Shown here one piece after another: positions 18,116 to 25,947 of a DNA stretch of 64,000 nucleotides. The position numbers and the translations under genes are program-made. Origin of the DNA: Pasteurella sp049941595 (GTDB lineage Bacteria > Pseudomonadota > Gammaproteobacteria > Enterobacterales > Pasteurellaceae); contig JBNFNA010000006.1 of NCBI GenBank assembly GCA_049941595.1, positions 1 through 64,000 of the forward strand, in the 5' to 3' direction. Position 1 is the stretch's first letter, and every line of letters begins with the position of its first letter. Below the pieces are notes generated by a model. It did no database searches. It worked only from the letters and a program-made list of their open reading frames with translations, and was not told the DNA's origin.

Positions 18116-19063
18116 TTATTTCACTTCTACCGCATAATCACTCAACGGTTTAACCACTTTCGTTAAGCCATTTTCTTTCAAAAATTCGGCCATTCTTTCA
18201 TAACGGTGACCGTCTAATGCTCTTGGACGTAAGGCTAAACGTGGTAAGGTATCTTTCCACGCTAAACGGTTGAGGTCGTTGTCTAACTCTTTTGGTTTAT
18301 ATGCAACGAATGATTTCCACGCATCGTCAGGGTGGTTTATTGTGTAAATGGTGGCTTGCTCAAGTGCGGTTAAAAATTTGCTAATTTTTTCTTTTGGCAT
18401 TGATGTTTTGTTTGCCACTAAAATTAACTCATCATATACCGGTACCCCGTGCTCTTCTGGGTAGAACGCACGACCTGGCTGTTTTTCTAATTGCATTTGG
18501 TTTAATTCAAAGTTACGGAAACCGCCGACCACAGCGTCCACTTGACCGCTAATTACAGACGGTGAAAGTGACCAATTTACATTCACCATTTCCACATCTT
18601 TGCCAGTCAAACCTGCTGACTTCAACATTGCTTTTAACAATGAATCTTCAAAGCCACTCACTGAATAACCAATTTTTTTGCCTTTTAAATCCGCGAGAGT
18701 TTTGATGTCGCTTTTTTCTAATACAATCAAGGTGTTTAATGGCGTTGCCACTAATGTAGCAACACGAGTAAGTGGTAAATCTTCTGCGACTTGGATTTGT
18801 AATTGTGGTTGGTAATCAACGGCTAAATCCGCTTTACCTGCTGCCACTAATTTTGGCGGTAGAGATGGGTCAGCTGGCTCAACAATTTCAACTTCTAAGC
18901 CGTTTTTCTCAAAATAACCTTTTTGTTGTGCCACGATAATTGCTGCGTGATCAGGGTTTACAAACCAATCGAGCAATAAGGTTAATTTTTCTTTGGCTGA
19001 TATAGAAAGGCTCACGCCCATTGCAAGTGCAACTGTAAGCGTATTTTTCACGAAGTTTTGCAT
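18116..19063 (-). CDS. thiY: Thiamine-precursor ABC transporter substrate-binding protein
   Basis: 315 aa, Sec signal peptide (1-23, cleavage near ISA-KEK). NMT1/THI5-like binding protein: LTLLLDWFVNPDHAAIIVAQQKGYF is the family opening (residues 27-51 approx), then GKADLAVDYQPQLQIQ and GKKIGYSVSGFEDSLL. ThiY binds formylaminopyrimidine/HMP in characterised relatives. It is followed by the repeat region and preceded by tenA, thiX and thiZ, matching the H. influenzae thi transporter cluster. Confidence 0.9.
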   Translation of the reverse strand: MQNFVKNTLTVALAMGVSLSISAKEKLTLLLDWFVNPDHAAIIVAQQKGYFEKNGLEVEIVEPADPSLPPKLVAAGKADLAVDYQPQLQIQVAEDLPLTRVATLVATPLNTLIVLEKSDIKTLADLKGKKIGYSVSGFEDSLLKAMLKSAGLTGKDVEMVNVNWSLSPSVISGQVDAVVGGFRNFELNQMQLEKQPGRAFYPEEHGVPVYDELILVANKTSMPKEKISKFLTALEQATIYTINHPDDAWKSFVAYKPKELDNDLNRLAWKDTLPRLALRPRALDGHRYERMAEFLKENGLTKVVKPLSDYAVEVK

Positions 19064-19083
19064 TTATTTGTCTCCTTTTATTG

Positions 19084-19737
19084 TTAGCTTAAATCTAATC
19101 CCATTTGCCAGAATGCAGATTCCATACGGGTTGCAGTATTAAAAATCTGCTGTAATTTGGCGATTTGTGTCTCAGTTAAACCTGCACATAACGCATCTAA
19201 TGCTGTAATTGCGTTTTGTGCCGCGGTTTGAAATTCCTCACCTGAATAAGCATCAATCCACGCTTGATATGGGTTGTTTTCAGGGCTTACGCCACTTTCT
19301 ACAATGTGTTTTGCAATCACCGCATAACCAATAGCGCAAGGTGCGATAGCGGTATAAAGCTCAGCTAGACCGCCAGTTATTCCAGCATCTAAAACATAAC
19401 GTGTGTAAGCCACGCAAGCAGCAGATTCTTCGGTGCTAAATAAGGTTTTTTCATCAATTCCCCAACTTTCGCAGAATTGAATATGTAATTGAATTTCGTG
19501 CAACAATGCGCCAATGGCTTCGTGAGCCGTTTTCATTTGGGCAAAATTTTCAGCTTTATAAATGCCCAATGAGAGCGCACGGTTGTATTGAAACAGAAAT
19601 AAGTAATCTTGTTTCAAATAGTGTTGGAAGCAGGCTTTTGGTAGTGTGCCGTTTGCCATTTGTTGCACAAATGGGTGGTGGATATAATCCTGCCAATATT
19701 GCCCTGCATTGTTGATAAGTTGTTGTGTTGTTGACAT
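19084..19737 (-). CDS. tenA: Aminopyrimidine aminohydrolase / thiaminase II (TenA)
   Basis: 217 aa all-helical haem-oxygenase-like fold. Motifs: HPFVQQMANGTLPKACFQHYL at the N-terminus (21-41), YLFLFQYNRALSLG, and the catalytic cysteine region AACVAYTRYVLD around residue 128. It hydrolyses amino-HMP from degraded thiamine to HMP, which ThiD uses. Encoded between the permease and binding protein of the same salvage importer, so uptake and deamination of the pyrimidine are paired. Confidence 0.93.
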   Translation of the reverse strand: MSTTQQLINNAGQYWQDYIHHPFVQQMANGTLPKACFQHYLKQDYLFLFQYNRALSLGIYKAENFAQMKTAHEAIGALLHEIQLHIQFCESWGIDEKTLFSTEESAACVAYTRYVLDAGITGGLAELYTAIAPCAIGYAVIAKHIVESGVSPENNPYQAWIDAYSGEEFQTAAQNAITALDALCAGLTETQIAKLQQIFNTATRMESAFWQMGLDLS

Positions 19738-19767
19738 TGTTGTGTTCCTTCTCGATTTTTTTAGGCG

Positions 19768-20520
19768 TTATTTTAGGAATTTTACCCAAGGTAGCCATTT
19801 GTTCAGTAAATAATCCACGCTGAAATACAAACACAAGCTCATTAGCATTAAAACGAATAACGCTGAGAACATTAAATCCACTTGCATTCGTGCGTTGGCG
19901 TGGAGCATTAAATAACCGAGTCCCTGTGATGAACCAACCCACTCGCCAACAATCGCCCCGATGGGTGCAACGGATACCGCAATGCGTAAACCTGATGCAA
20001 AAGAAGGCAATGCGGCGGGTAATCTGACTTTAAATAACATCGAAAGTGGTGGCACTTGCATTGTTTTTGCGAGTTCTAGCCATTGGTTTGGCGTGTTGCG
20101 TAAGCCGTCATAACAAGCGGCGGTAACAGGGAAATAAATAATCAGCACCGTCATTACGATTTTGGAAGCTAACCCATAACCAAACCACAGTACCAATAAT
20201 GGTGCGATAGCAAAAACAGGAATAGCTTGCGAGATGACTAATAACGGTAATAAAAATGCGGATAAATGGCGCGATAAGCTTAAAAGTAGGGCGGAAATAA
20301 GCCCTAATGTAACGCCTAAAAATAGTCCTAACCCGATTTCTAATAAGGTCACTTGTGCGTGTTCCCACAATAAATCGTAGCGGTTAGCGAGTTGGTCGAA
20401 AACTTCGGTTGGCGGTGGAAACATATAGCGTGGAACATCAAAAAAACTGACCGCACTTTGCCATAATCCAAGCAATAATAATGAAAGTAGCGTGACTTTG
20501 AGGAGCGTTTTGGTTTTCAT
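19768..20520 (-). CDS. thiX: Thiamine-precursor ABC transporter permease
   Basis: 250 aa from the ATG at 20520, whose first bases overlap the thiZ stop (ATGA). A longer frame with 17 extra residues lies inside thiZ and is unlikely. Six membrane segments and the SsuC/TauC-type permease EAA motif around residues 140-165 (NQWLELAKTMQVPPLSMLFKV begins it). Forms the channel for the ThiY-bound pyrimidine with ThiZ. A USS (GACCGCACTTTG) lies in the N-terminal coding part. Confidence 0.9.
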   Translation of the reverse strand: MKTKTLLKVTLLSLLLLGLWQSAVSFFDVPRYMFPPPTEVFDQLANRYDLLWEHAQVTLLEIGLGLFLGVTLGLISALLLSLSRHLSAFLLPLLVISQAIPVFAIAPLLVLWFGYGLASKIVMTVLIIYFPVTAACYDGLRNTPNQWLELAKTMQVPPLSMLFKVRLPAALPSFASGLRIAVSVAPIGAIVGEWVGSSQGLGYLMLHANARMQVDLMFSALFVLMLMSLCLYFSVDYLLNKWLPWVKFLK

Positions 20521-21242
20521 TGTTCCGCACCTTTCATCAGCTGGGCGAGTAAATGCTGCTGCAATTGCCACAAATCATCTTGTACTAATTCGCGTGGTGC
20601 TGTGCCTGTGGGCGTGATTTTCTCTGAAAGCACCGCTGGATAATTTTGTAACACATAGATTTCATCACTTAATCGAATCGCCTCTTGCGGATCGTGGGTG
20701 ATCAATAAAACGGTCTTGTGTTTCAGTAACTCACAAGCGAGATTTTGCAATTGCAAACGGGTTACGGCGTCCAATGCCGAAAAAGGTTCATCCATTAAAA
20801 CGATGTCCGCCTCTTGCATTAACGTGCGAGCAAGGGCGATGCGCTGTCTTTGTCCACCAGATAAATGATAACAAGCCTTGTGTTGATGCATATCCATTTT
20901 GACCGCAGCTAACAACTGCTGTGCTTTGGCTTGTGTTTCTGGTGTTTTTGAATGGGTTAAATGTTGAGCTAATTGAACGTTATCAATGACAGACAACCAA
21001 GGATATAACGCATCTTGTTGTGCCATATAGCTAATTTTTTCATTATGCGGAAAACAAATTTCCCCTTGTGTTTTCGCTTCATTCTCAAGCCCAGCAATAG
21101 TGCGTAACAAGGTGGATTTTCCCACACCAGATGCGCCCAAAATACTCGTCCACTTTCCTTTAGGTAAAGCAAAATCAAACCCTAAGAACAAAGGCTCTTG
21201 GTTATAGGTCAATGTGAGTGAATGAATTTCAACCGCATTCAT
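20517..21242 (-). CDS. thiZ: Thiamine-precursor ABC transporter ATPase
   Basis: 241 aa ABC ATPase of the SsuB/TauB type. Walker A GASGVGKST at 36-44, Q-loop MAQQDALYPWL, signature LSGGQRQRIALAR, Walker B IVLMDEPFSALD, H-loop LLITHD. No Shine-Dalgarno is evident before its ATG (AATTTGTTGTTAATACA), while a 22-codon leader ORF stops 19 bases upstream; translation may be coupled to that leader. First gene behind the TPP riboswitch. Confidence 0.92.
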   Translation of the reverse strand: MNAVEIHSLTLTYNQEPLFLGFDFALPKGKWTSILGASGVGKSTLLRTIAGLENEAKTQGEICFPHNEKISYMAQQDALYPWLSVIDNVQLAQHLTHSKTPETQAKAQQLLAAVKMDMHQHKACYHLSGGQRQRIALARTLMQEADIVLMDEPFSALDAVTRLQLQNLACELLKHKTVLLITHDPQEAIRLSDEIYVLQNYPAVLSEKITPTGTAPRELVQDDLWQLQQHLLAQLMKGAEQ

Positions 21243-21261
21243 TGTATTAACAACAAATTAA

Positions 21262-21330
21262 TTAGCGTTGAAATAGGAATAAGCGAGATAAGGAAGTTGA
21301 AAAAATCAAAGAAAATGAAAGTGTTCGCAT
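21262..21330 (-). CDS. 22-residue leader ORF directly behind the TPP riboswitch
   Basis: ATG at 21330 lies eight bases after AGGA, which is itself part of the conserved 3' strand of the TPP aptamer. The peptide reads MRTLSFSLIFSTSLSRLFLF-QR then TAA. It is hydrophobic/serine-rich with no family I recognise. As the aptamer holds its Shine-Dalgarno, TPP binding should block its translation. Because thiZ lacks an obvious RBS and begins 19 bases after this stop, the leader may be the element through which the riboswitch controls thiZ (inference). Confidence 0.55.
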   Translation of the reverse strand: MRTLSFSLIFSTSLSRLFLFQR

Positions 21331-21332
21331 AA

Positions 21333-21421
21333 TTAGTTTCCTACGTCAGTATTAGCTGTATCAGGTTCACGGGTATTATCTCAGCCATACGTTTTATTGA
21401 TACGTAAAGCACCCCGACTAA
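21333..21421 (-). promoter_or_regulatory. TPP riboswitch (THI element)
   Basis: On the minus strand the conserved elements occur in order: TTAGTCGGGGTGC (P1 and start of P2), CTGAGA (pyrimidine sensor loop), ACCCGTGAACCTGAT (P4/J), TAATACTGACGTAGGAAACTAA closing P1 (TTAGT pairs ACTAA). It precedes thiZ-thiX-tenA-thiY. No intrinsic terminator follows, and a Shine-Dalgarno (AGGA, 21339-21342) sits in the 3' part, so control is most likely at translation initiation. Confidence 0.95.
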
Positions 21422-21475
21422 AACGAAATAAGACTACCTTACTCTACTAAAAAGAGAAGATATTTGTTAAAGAAA

Positions 21476-21491
21476 TGTGATCTATGTCACG
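21476..21491. promoter_or_regulatory. Strong CRP-like site upstream of the TPP riboswitch
   Basis: TGTGA-TCTATG-TCACG, one mismatch from the CRP consensus. Its centre is about 62 bases upstream of the riboswitch 5' end on the minus strand, near the -61.5 spacing of class I CRP promoters if transcription starts just before the aptamer. It is also just downstream of the rmuC stop, so it can only serve the thi operon. Confidence 0.6.
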
Positions 21492-21510
21492 TTATTAATT
21501 TATGTTTTGG

Positions 21511-23130
21511 TTATGGCTTGTTGATTTTTTCTTCAACTTTAACCACTTGCAAGCGTTCGACTTCTACATCATTGTGGAGCAATTCCACGTTTGGCATTGT
21601 TTTATTGGCTTTGGCGGAGAGGTCTTTGAATCGTTCGACTTTACCCACTAAGCCTTGTTGACCAACAAGTGCAGTGACGGTGTTGTTGTAGTGAGAACTC
21701 ACAGTGGAAAGCGTGCTACCGAGTTTGCCAAGACGTTCTGCAACTACGCAAATTTGATTGTAAATTTCTCCTGCACGCGCACTGATTTCTCTTGCTTCCT
21801 CATTGCCTCGTTCGATACGCCATAAGTTTGCGACGGTGCGTAAAATCGGCATTAATGTGGTGTGAGAGACGATAATGACGTTCTTCTCATAACCATAATT
21901 AAACAGGCTTGGATCCATTTTCATTGCTTCGATATAAGCTGGCTCAACCGCAATAAACATCAACACAAAATTCGGGCTTCGCATTCCAATTAAGTTGCTG
22001 TAATCCTTGCGTGACAGGTCGTCAATGTGGTTTTTAATCGCCTTGATATGCTCACGTAATTTGCTTTGACGAAGAATTTCATCATCAGAATTGACCGCAC
22101 TTTCATACGCCACTAACGACATTTTGCTGTCGATAATCAAATGTTTTTTATCTGGCAAATTCAAGATGAAATCAGGATAATTGTGTTTACCTTCGCTGTC
22201 TTTAAAATGCGCTTGGGCTTCGTAATGTTCGCCTTCAATCAAGCCAGCTGATTGCAACGCGTGCGCTAATTGCACTTCGCCCCAGTTACCTAAGGTTTTC
22301 TTTTCCCCTTTTAGTGCAGAAGCCAAATTATCCGCTTGTTGCGACATATTTAAGCCAATATCCAACACTTTTTTGATTTCTGCTTCTAACCCCGCATTAC
22401 CTTTTAGCGACTCAGAGTGGATTTCATTCACCCGCTTTTGGAAACCTTCAATTTGCTCACGAAATGGCTTGAGTAGGCTGTCCAATGCAGTTTGGTTACT
22501 TTGGCTAAAGCTACGGCTTTTTTCTTCTAAAATACGGTTAGCAAGATTTTGAAATTCGGTACTTAGTTGCTGTTTACTTTGCTCAATATTTTGTTGCTGT
22601 TCGGCAAAGTTTTTTTCTTTTTCTGCAAGCGTGGTTTTTAGCTCAGTAAACTCTTGCGAAAGTGCGGTCAATTTTTCCACTAACTCACGATTTTCTTGCT
22701 CTTTGCGATAGAAATTGCTTTGGCTATGTTCAAGTTGTTTTTCTAAACTTTCCGCTTGTGCAGAAGCAATCCCAAAGCGTTCTTTAAGTGCGGTAATTTT
22801 TTCTGAAATTTCGTTATGGCGAGCTTGTTCTTCATCTAACTCTTTTTGTAAGTAGCCTAACTTTTCATCACGCTCAATCAAACGCACTTGCAACCCTTCT
22901 GCATTGGTTTGATATTTCACCACTGCTTGTTCGAGCTGGCCTTTGGCGAGTTGAGAAGCTTCAAATTTGCTTAATAATTGATTGAAATCTTCGATGGTTT
23001 TATTGAGATCTTGTTGCAATTCTTGGCTGTCACGTTTACGACGCGCGCTGATAAAAAATAATACGACACAGCAAAAAATAAGCGCGCCAATAATCAAAAG
23101 GTATTGTGATGAAGTCAATTCAGAGAGCAT
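21511..23130 (-). CDS. rmuC: DNA recombination protein RmuC
   Basis: 539 aa. One N-terminal membrane segment (about 8-28), a long coiled coil (about 35-210, rich in Glu, Gln, Lys) and a C-terminal RmuC nuclease-like domain with YPDFILNLPDKKHLIIDSKMS (metal-type Asp and Asp-x-Lys) and GMRSPNFVLMFIAVEPAY. RmuC limits inversions at short inverted repeats in E. coli. Long coiled coil followed by the domain is usual for the family. Divergent from maf. Confidence 0.93.
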   Translation of the reverse strand: MLSELTSSQYLLIIGALIFCCVVLFFISARRKRDSQELQQDLNKTIEDFNQLLSKFEASQLAKGQLEQAVVKYQTNAEGLQVRLIERDEKLGYLQKELDEEQARHNEISEKITALKERFGIASAQAESLEKQLEHSQSNFYRKEQENRELVEKLTALSQEFTELKTTLAEKEKNFAEQQQNIEQSKQQLSTEFQNLANRILEEKSRSFSQSNQTALDSLLKPFREQIEGFQKRVNEIHSESLKGNAGLEAEIKKVLDIGLNMSQQADNLASALKGEKKTLGNWGEVQLAHALQSAGLIEGEHYEAQAHFKDSEGKHNYPDFILNLPDKKHLIIDSKMSLVAYESAVNSDDEILRQSKLREHIKAIKNHIDDLSRKDYSNLIGMRSPNFVLMFIAVEPAYIEAMKMDPSLFNYGYEKNVIIVSHTTLMPILRTVANLWRIERGNEEAREISARAGEIYNQICVVAERLGKLGSTLSTVSSHYNNTVTALVGQQGLVGKVERFKDLSAKANKTMPNVELLHNDVEVERLQVVKVEEKINKP

Positions 23131-23198
23131 AACGATTTTCCATAAATTTAAGCGAGGGTTAAAGTATAAAGGAAAGTGGCGGATTTATCCTAACAGGT

Positions 23199-23204
23199 TA
23201 TAAT
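23199..23204 (+). promoter_or_regulatory. Probable -10 element for maf
   Basis: A perfect TATAAT lies 24 bases before the maf ATG, too close to leave more than a short leader. No good -35 is seen, so the call rests on the hexamer. Confidence 0.4.
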
Positions 23205-23228
23205 ATTTTTTATTTATCAGGTTGGCTT

Positions 23229-23831
23229 ATGTCTCATTCCAAATTTTACCTTGCCTCGAGCAGCCCACGTCGTTCACAAATTTTGCAAAATCTTGGCTTT
23301 AATTTTGACGTGTTTTGTTGCGAAATTGATGAAACGCCATTGCCGAATGAAAAGGGCGCGGATTATGTGTTGCGTATGGCGATTGAGAAAAATCACGCTG
23401 CACGCCTAAAGTGGCAACAAGAAAAACGTGTAAAAAATGTACCGAGCTTGCCCTTTCTTTCTGCGGATACCTCAGTGATTTTAGACGATAACATTTTAGG
23501 CAAACCACAAAATGAAGCTGATGCAGCACAAATGTTGCGTGCATTGTCAGGCAGAGAGCATCAAGTGATTACGGCGGTTTGTGTTGCCGATAATCAGCAA
23601 ATGAAAACAGCGGTACAAATCAGCAAAGTACACTTCAAACCCTTAACAGAAAAAGAAATTCAACGCTATATTGCGACAGGTGAACCGATGGATAAAGCGG
23701 GTGCTTATGGTATTCAGCAGCTAGGCGGTGCGTTTATTGAGCATATCGACGGCAGTTTTACTGGCGTAATGGGGTTACCAGTGTTTGAAAGCGTGGCATT
23801 ATTGAAGGCGTTTGGGGTAGAATTGTTTTAA
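23229..23831 (+). CDS. maf: Maf/YhdE nucleoside triphosphate pyrophosphatase
   Basis: 200 aa. Maf fold: N-terminal SSSPRRSQILQNLGF, catalytic region LSADTSVILDDNILGKPQ, then SGREHQVITAV and GEPMDKAGAYGIQQLGGAFI. The Q and spacing at the substrate pocket resemble YhdE (dTTP/UTP and modified nucleotide pyrophosphatase) more than YceF, by recall. Likely starts a co-directional run with yrdD, tsaC and aroE (gaps 18, 4 and 3 bases). Confidence 0.92.
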   Translation: MSHSKFYLASSSPRRSQILQNLGFNFDVFCCEIDETPLPNEKGADYVLRMAIEKNHAARLKWQQEKRVKNVPSLPFLSADTSVILDDNILGKPQNEADAAQMLRALSGREHQVITAVCVADNQQMKTAVQISKVHFKPLTEKEIQRYIATGEPMDKAGAYGIQQLGGAFIEHIDGSFTGVMGLPVFESVALLKAFGVELF

Positions 23832-23849
23832 TTTAACTGAGGAACACCA

Positions 23850-24401
23850 ATGAGCGAGCGCCTTTTTCAACATACGAAACAAGAAGAACATTGCCCTGTT
23901 TGCAATGCCTTGTTACAGGTTAAACAAGGGAAAAAAGGCTTGTTTTTAGGTTGTAGCGCGTATCCTGATTGCGATTATTTGCGCCCTTTACAGCCACAAT
24001 CTGAAAGCAAAATCTTAAAAGTGTTAGAACAGCAATGCCCAGAATGTCAGCACCCGTTGGTGTTAAAACAAGGGCATTTTGGAATGTTTATTGGGTGTAG
24101 CAATTATCCAGAATGTCATTTTGTGGTCCACGATGAACCAGAGGAGCACGTGGAAGAAACCGTCCCTTGTCCTGAATGTCAAAAAGGTGAATTGGTGGCG
24201 CGTCGTGGGCGTCAAGGCAAAGTGTTTTATGGCTGTAATCGCTATCCTCAATGCAAATTTACTTTACCTAGCAAGCCATATTTAGTGGCTTGTCCTGCTT
24301 GCGAAAGCCCAGTTTGTACATTGAAAAAAGAAACGGAAACTCACCGCACTTTTCAATGTGTGAACAAAAGCTGTCGCCATATTTTTGACTCGGAAATCTA
24401 A
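23850..24401 (+). CDS. yrdD: Topoisomerase I-type zinc-finger protein (YrdD)
   Basis: 183 aa made of four Cys4 zinc ribbons of the topoisomerase I C-terminal type: CPVC...GCSAYPDC, CPEC...GCSNYPEC, CPEC...GCNRYPQC and CPAC...CVNKSC. No catalytic topoisomerase part is present; this is the usual YrdD architecture and gene order next to tsaC-aroE. Probably a nucleic-acid-binding accessory protein. Contains a USS in the third quarter of the gene. Confidence 0.92.
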   Translation: MSERLFQHTKQEEHCPVCNALLQVKQGKKGLFLGCSAYPDCDYLRPLQPQSESKILKVLEQQCPECQHPLVLKQGHFGMFIGCSNYPECHFVVHDEPEEHVEETVPCPECQKGELVARRGRQGKVFYGCNRYPQCKFTLPSKPYLVACPACESPVCTLKKETETHRTFQCVNKSCRHIFDSEI

Positions 24402-24405
24402 TTTA

Positions 24406-24957
24406 ATGAATATTCAACAAATCGTCGCACAACTTAAACAAAATGAAGTAGTCGCTTACCCAACAGAGGCTGTATTTGGCTTGGGTTGCAATCCAAACAG
24501 CGAAAGTGCGGTGCAAAAATTATTAATTTTGAAACAACGCCCAATCGAAAAAGGGCTGATTTTAGTCGCCCCAAACTTGGATTATTTATTGCCATTTATT
24601 GATACTTCAAACTTTGAAGATGCACACTGGCAACGCCTGCAAGGGCAATATGAGCGCCCAACCACTTGGGTAGTGCCAGCAAAAAGCACCACGCCGAAAT
24701 TTTTAACCGGACAATTCGACAGCATTGCGGTGCGTTTATGTCAGCACGATGCGGTGAAGCAACTCTGTGAGCAAGCGGGCTTTGCGTTAACTTCAACCAG
24801 TGCCAATCTCACCACCTTGCCACCTTGTCGCACTGCGCAAGAAGTTCGAGCACAATTTGGTGAGGATTTTCCTGTGTTAGATTTACCCGTTGGCCGTGCG
24901 ACGAATCCGTCTGAAATTCGCGATCTTTTTACTAATCAACTGTTTAGACAAGGTTAA
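24406..24957 (+). CDS. tsaC: L-threonylcarbamoyladenylate synthase
   Basis: 183 aa from the ATG at 24406, just after the yrdD stop (a frame extending 7 codons into yrdD is disregarded). YrdC/Sua5 fold. Motifs: AYPTEAVFGLGCNPNSESAV (residues 18-37 approx), LKQRPIEKGLILV, TTWVVPAKSTTPKFL, FALTSTSANLTTLPPC. Makes threonylcarbamoyl-AMP for the t6A base at position 37 of ANN-decoding tRNAs. Confidence 0.94.
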   Translation: MNIQQIVAQLKQNEVVAYPTEAVFGLGCNPNSESAVQKLLILKQRPIEKGLILVAPNLDYLLPFIDTSNFEDAHWQRLQGQYERPTTWVVPAKSTTPKFLTGQFDSIAVRLCQHDAVKQLCEQAGFALTSTSANLTTLPPCRTAQEVRAQFGEDFPVLDLPVGRATNPSEIRDLFTNQLFRQG

Positions 24958-24960
24958 AAT

Positions 24961-25770
24961 ATGGATAAATATGCGGTGTGGGGCAACCCAATTGCACAAA
25001 GTAAATCCCCACAAATTCACAAAATTTTTGCTGAGCAAACCCAACAGCAGATGGAATATGTGGCAATACTCGGTGATGAACAAGATTTTGAACAGCAATT
25101 GCGTGTCTTTTTTGATAAAGGCGCACAAGGTTGCAACATTACAGCACCCTTTAAAGAACGTGCTTTCCAGTTAGCAGATATTCACAGCGAACGTTGTTTA
25201 ACTGCTGAAGCCTGTAACACCTTGAAAAAATTAGAAGACGGACGTTTATATGCCGATAATACCGATGGTGCAGGCTTAGTCAGCGATTTACAACGTTTAG
25301 GCTGGCTTAAACCAGAACAAAGGATTTTGATTTTAGGGGCGGGCGGTGCAACAAAAGGCGTGTTATTGCCTTTATTACAAGCTAAGCAACATATTGTGTT
25401 AGCTAACCGCACTTTGAGCAAAGCAGAAGATTTAGCGCAAAAATTTGCACGATATGGCAGTATTGAAGCCGTCGAATTAGCCAATATTCCCGTACAAAAA
25501 TTTGATTTAATCATCAATGCAACTTCTTCTGGCTTACACGGACAAACCGTCAACATCAACCCAGAAATTTTGCAAAAAGCTACCGCACTTTACGATATGC
25601 AATACGCTAAAGACACCGACACGCCATTCATTGCCCTCTGCAAACAATTGGCCAATCACAATGTGAGCGATGGCTTCGGTATGCTCGTCGCACAAGCCGC
25701 TCACGCCTTTGAATTATGGCGTGGTGTAATGCCAGAGTTTAAACGGTTATTAGAAGAAAAAGTGCTTTAA
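24961..25770 (+). CDS. aroE: Shikimate dehydrogenase
   Basis: 269 aa. NADPH-dependent reduction of 3-dehydroshikimate. Substrate loop VWGNPIAQSKSPQIHKIF at the start, catalytic Lys/Asp region CNITAPFKERAFQLAD, GDNTDGAG-like YADNTDGAGLVSDLQRLGW, Rossmann ILGAGGATKGVLLPLL and DGFGMLVAQAAHAFELWRG at the end. Last of the maf-yrdD-tsaC-aroE run. Confidence 0.96.
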   Translation: MDKYAVWGNPIAQSKSPQIHKIFAEQTQQQMEYVAILGDEQDFEQQLRVFFDKGAQGCNITAPFKERAFQLADIHSERCLTAEACNTLKKLEDGRLYADNTDGAGLVSDLQRLGWLKPEQRILILGAGGATKGVLLPLLQAKQHIVLANRTLSKAEDLAQKFARYGSIEAVELANIPVQKFDLIINATSSGLHGQTVNINPEILQKATALYDMQYAKDTDTPFIALCKQLANHNVSDGFGMLVAQAAHAFELWRGVMPEFKRLLEEKVL

Positions 25771-25885
25771 ATTAGCTAGTGAAATTAAGAGATTGATTTT
25801 GTCTTAAAGCAGAAATGAATATATTCACAATATGCGTACATCATCTGACCCCACCAAAGATAAATTTTTTGCATTATCTCTCAAA

Positions 25886-25921
25886 ATAATGGGTTAAGGC
25901 CTCACGACTTTAACCCATTAT
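25886..25921. terminator. Bidirectional terminator between aroE and dppF
   Basis: Twelve-base stem ATAATGGGTTAA/TTAACCCATTAT with a 12-base loop, flanked by A- and T-rich tracts, between the convergent aroE and dpp operons. Confidence 0.8.
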
Positions 25922-25947
25922 TTACCAACTAGTTCCTATAAAATGTT

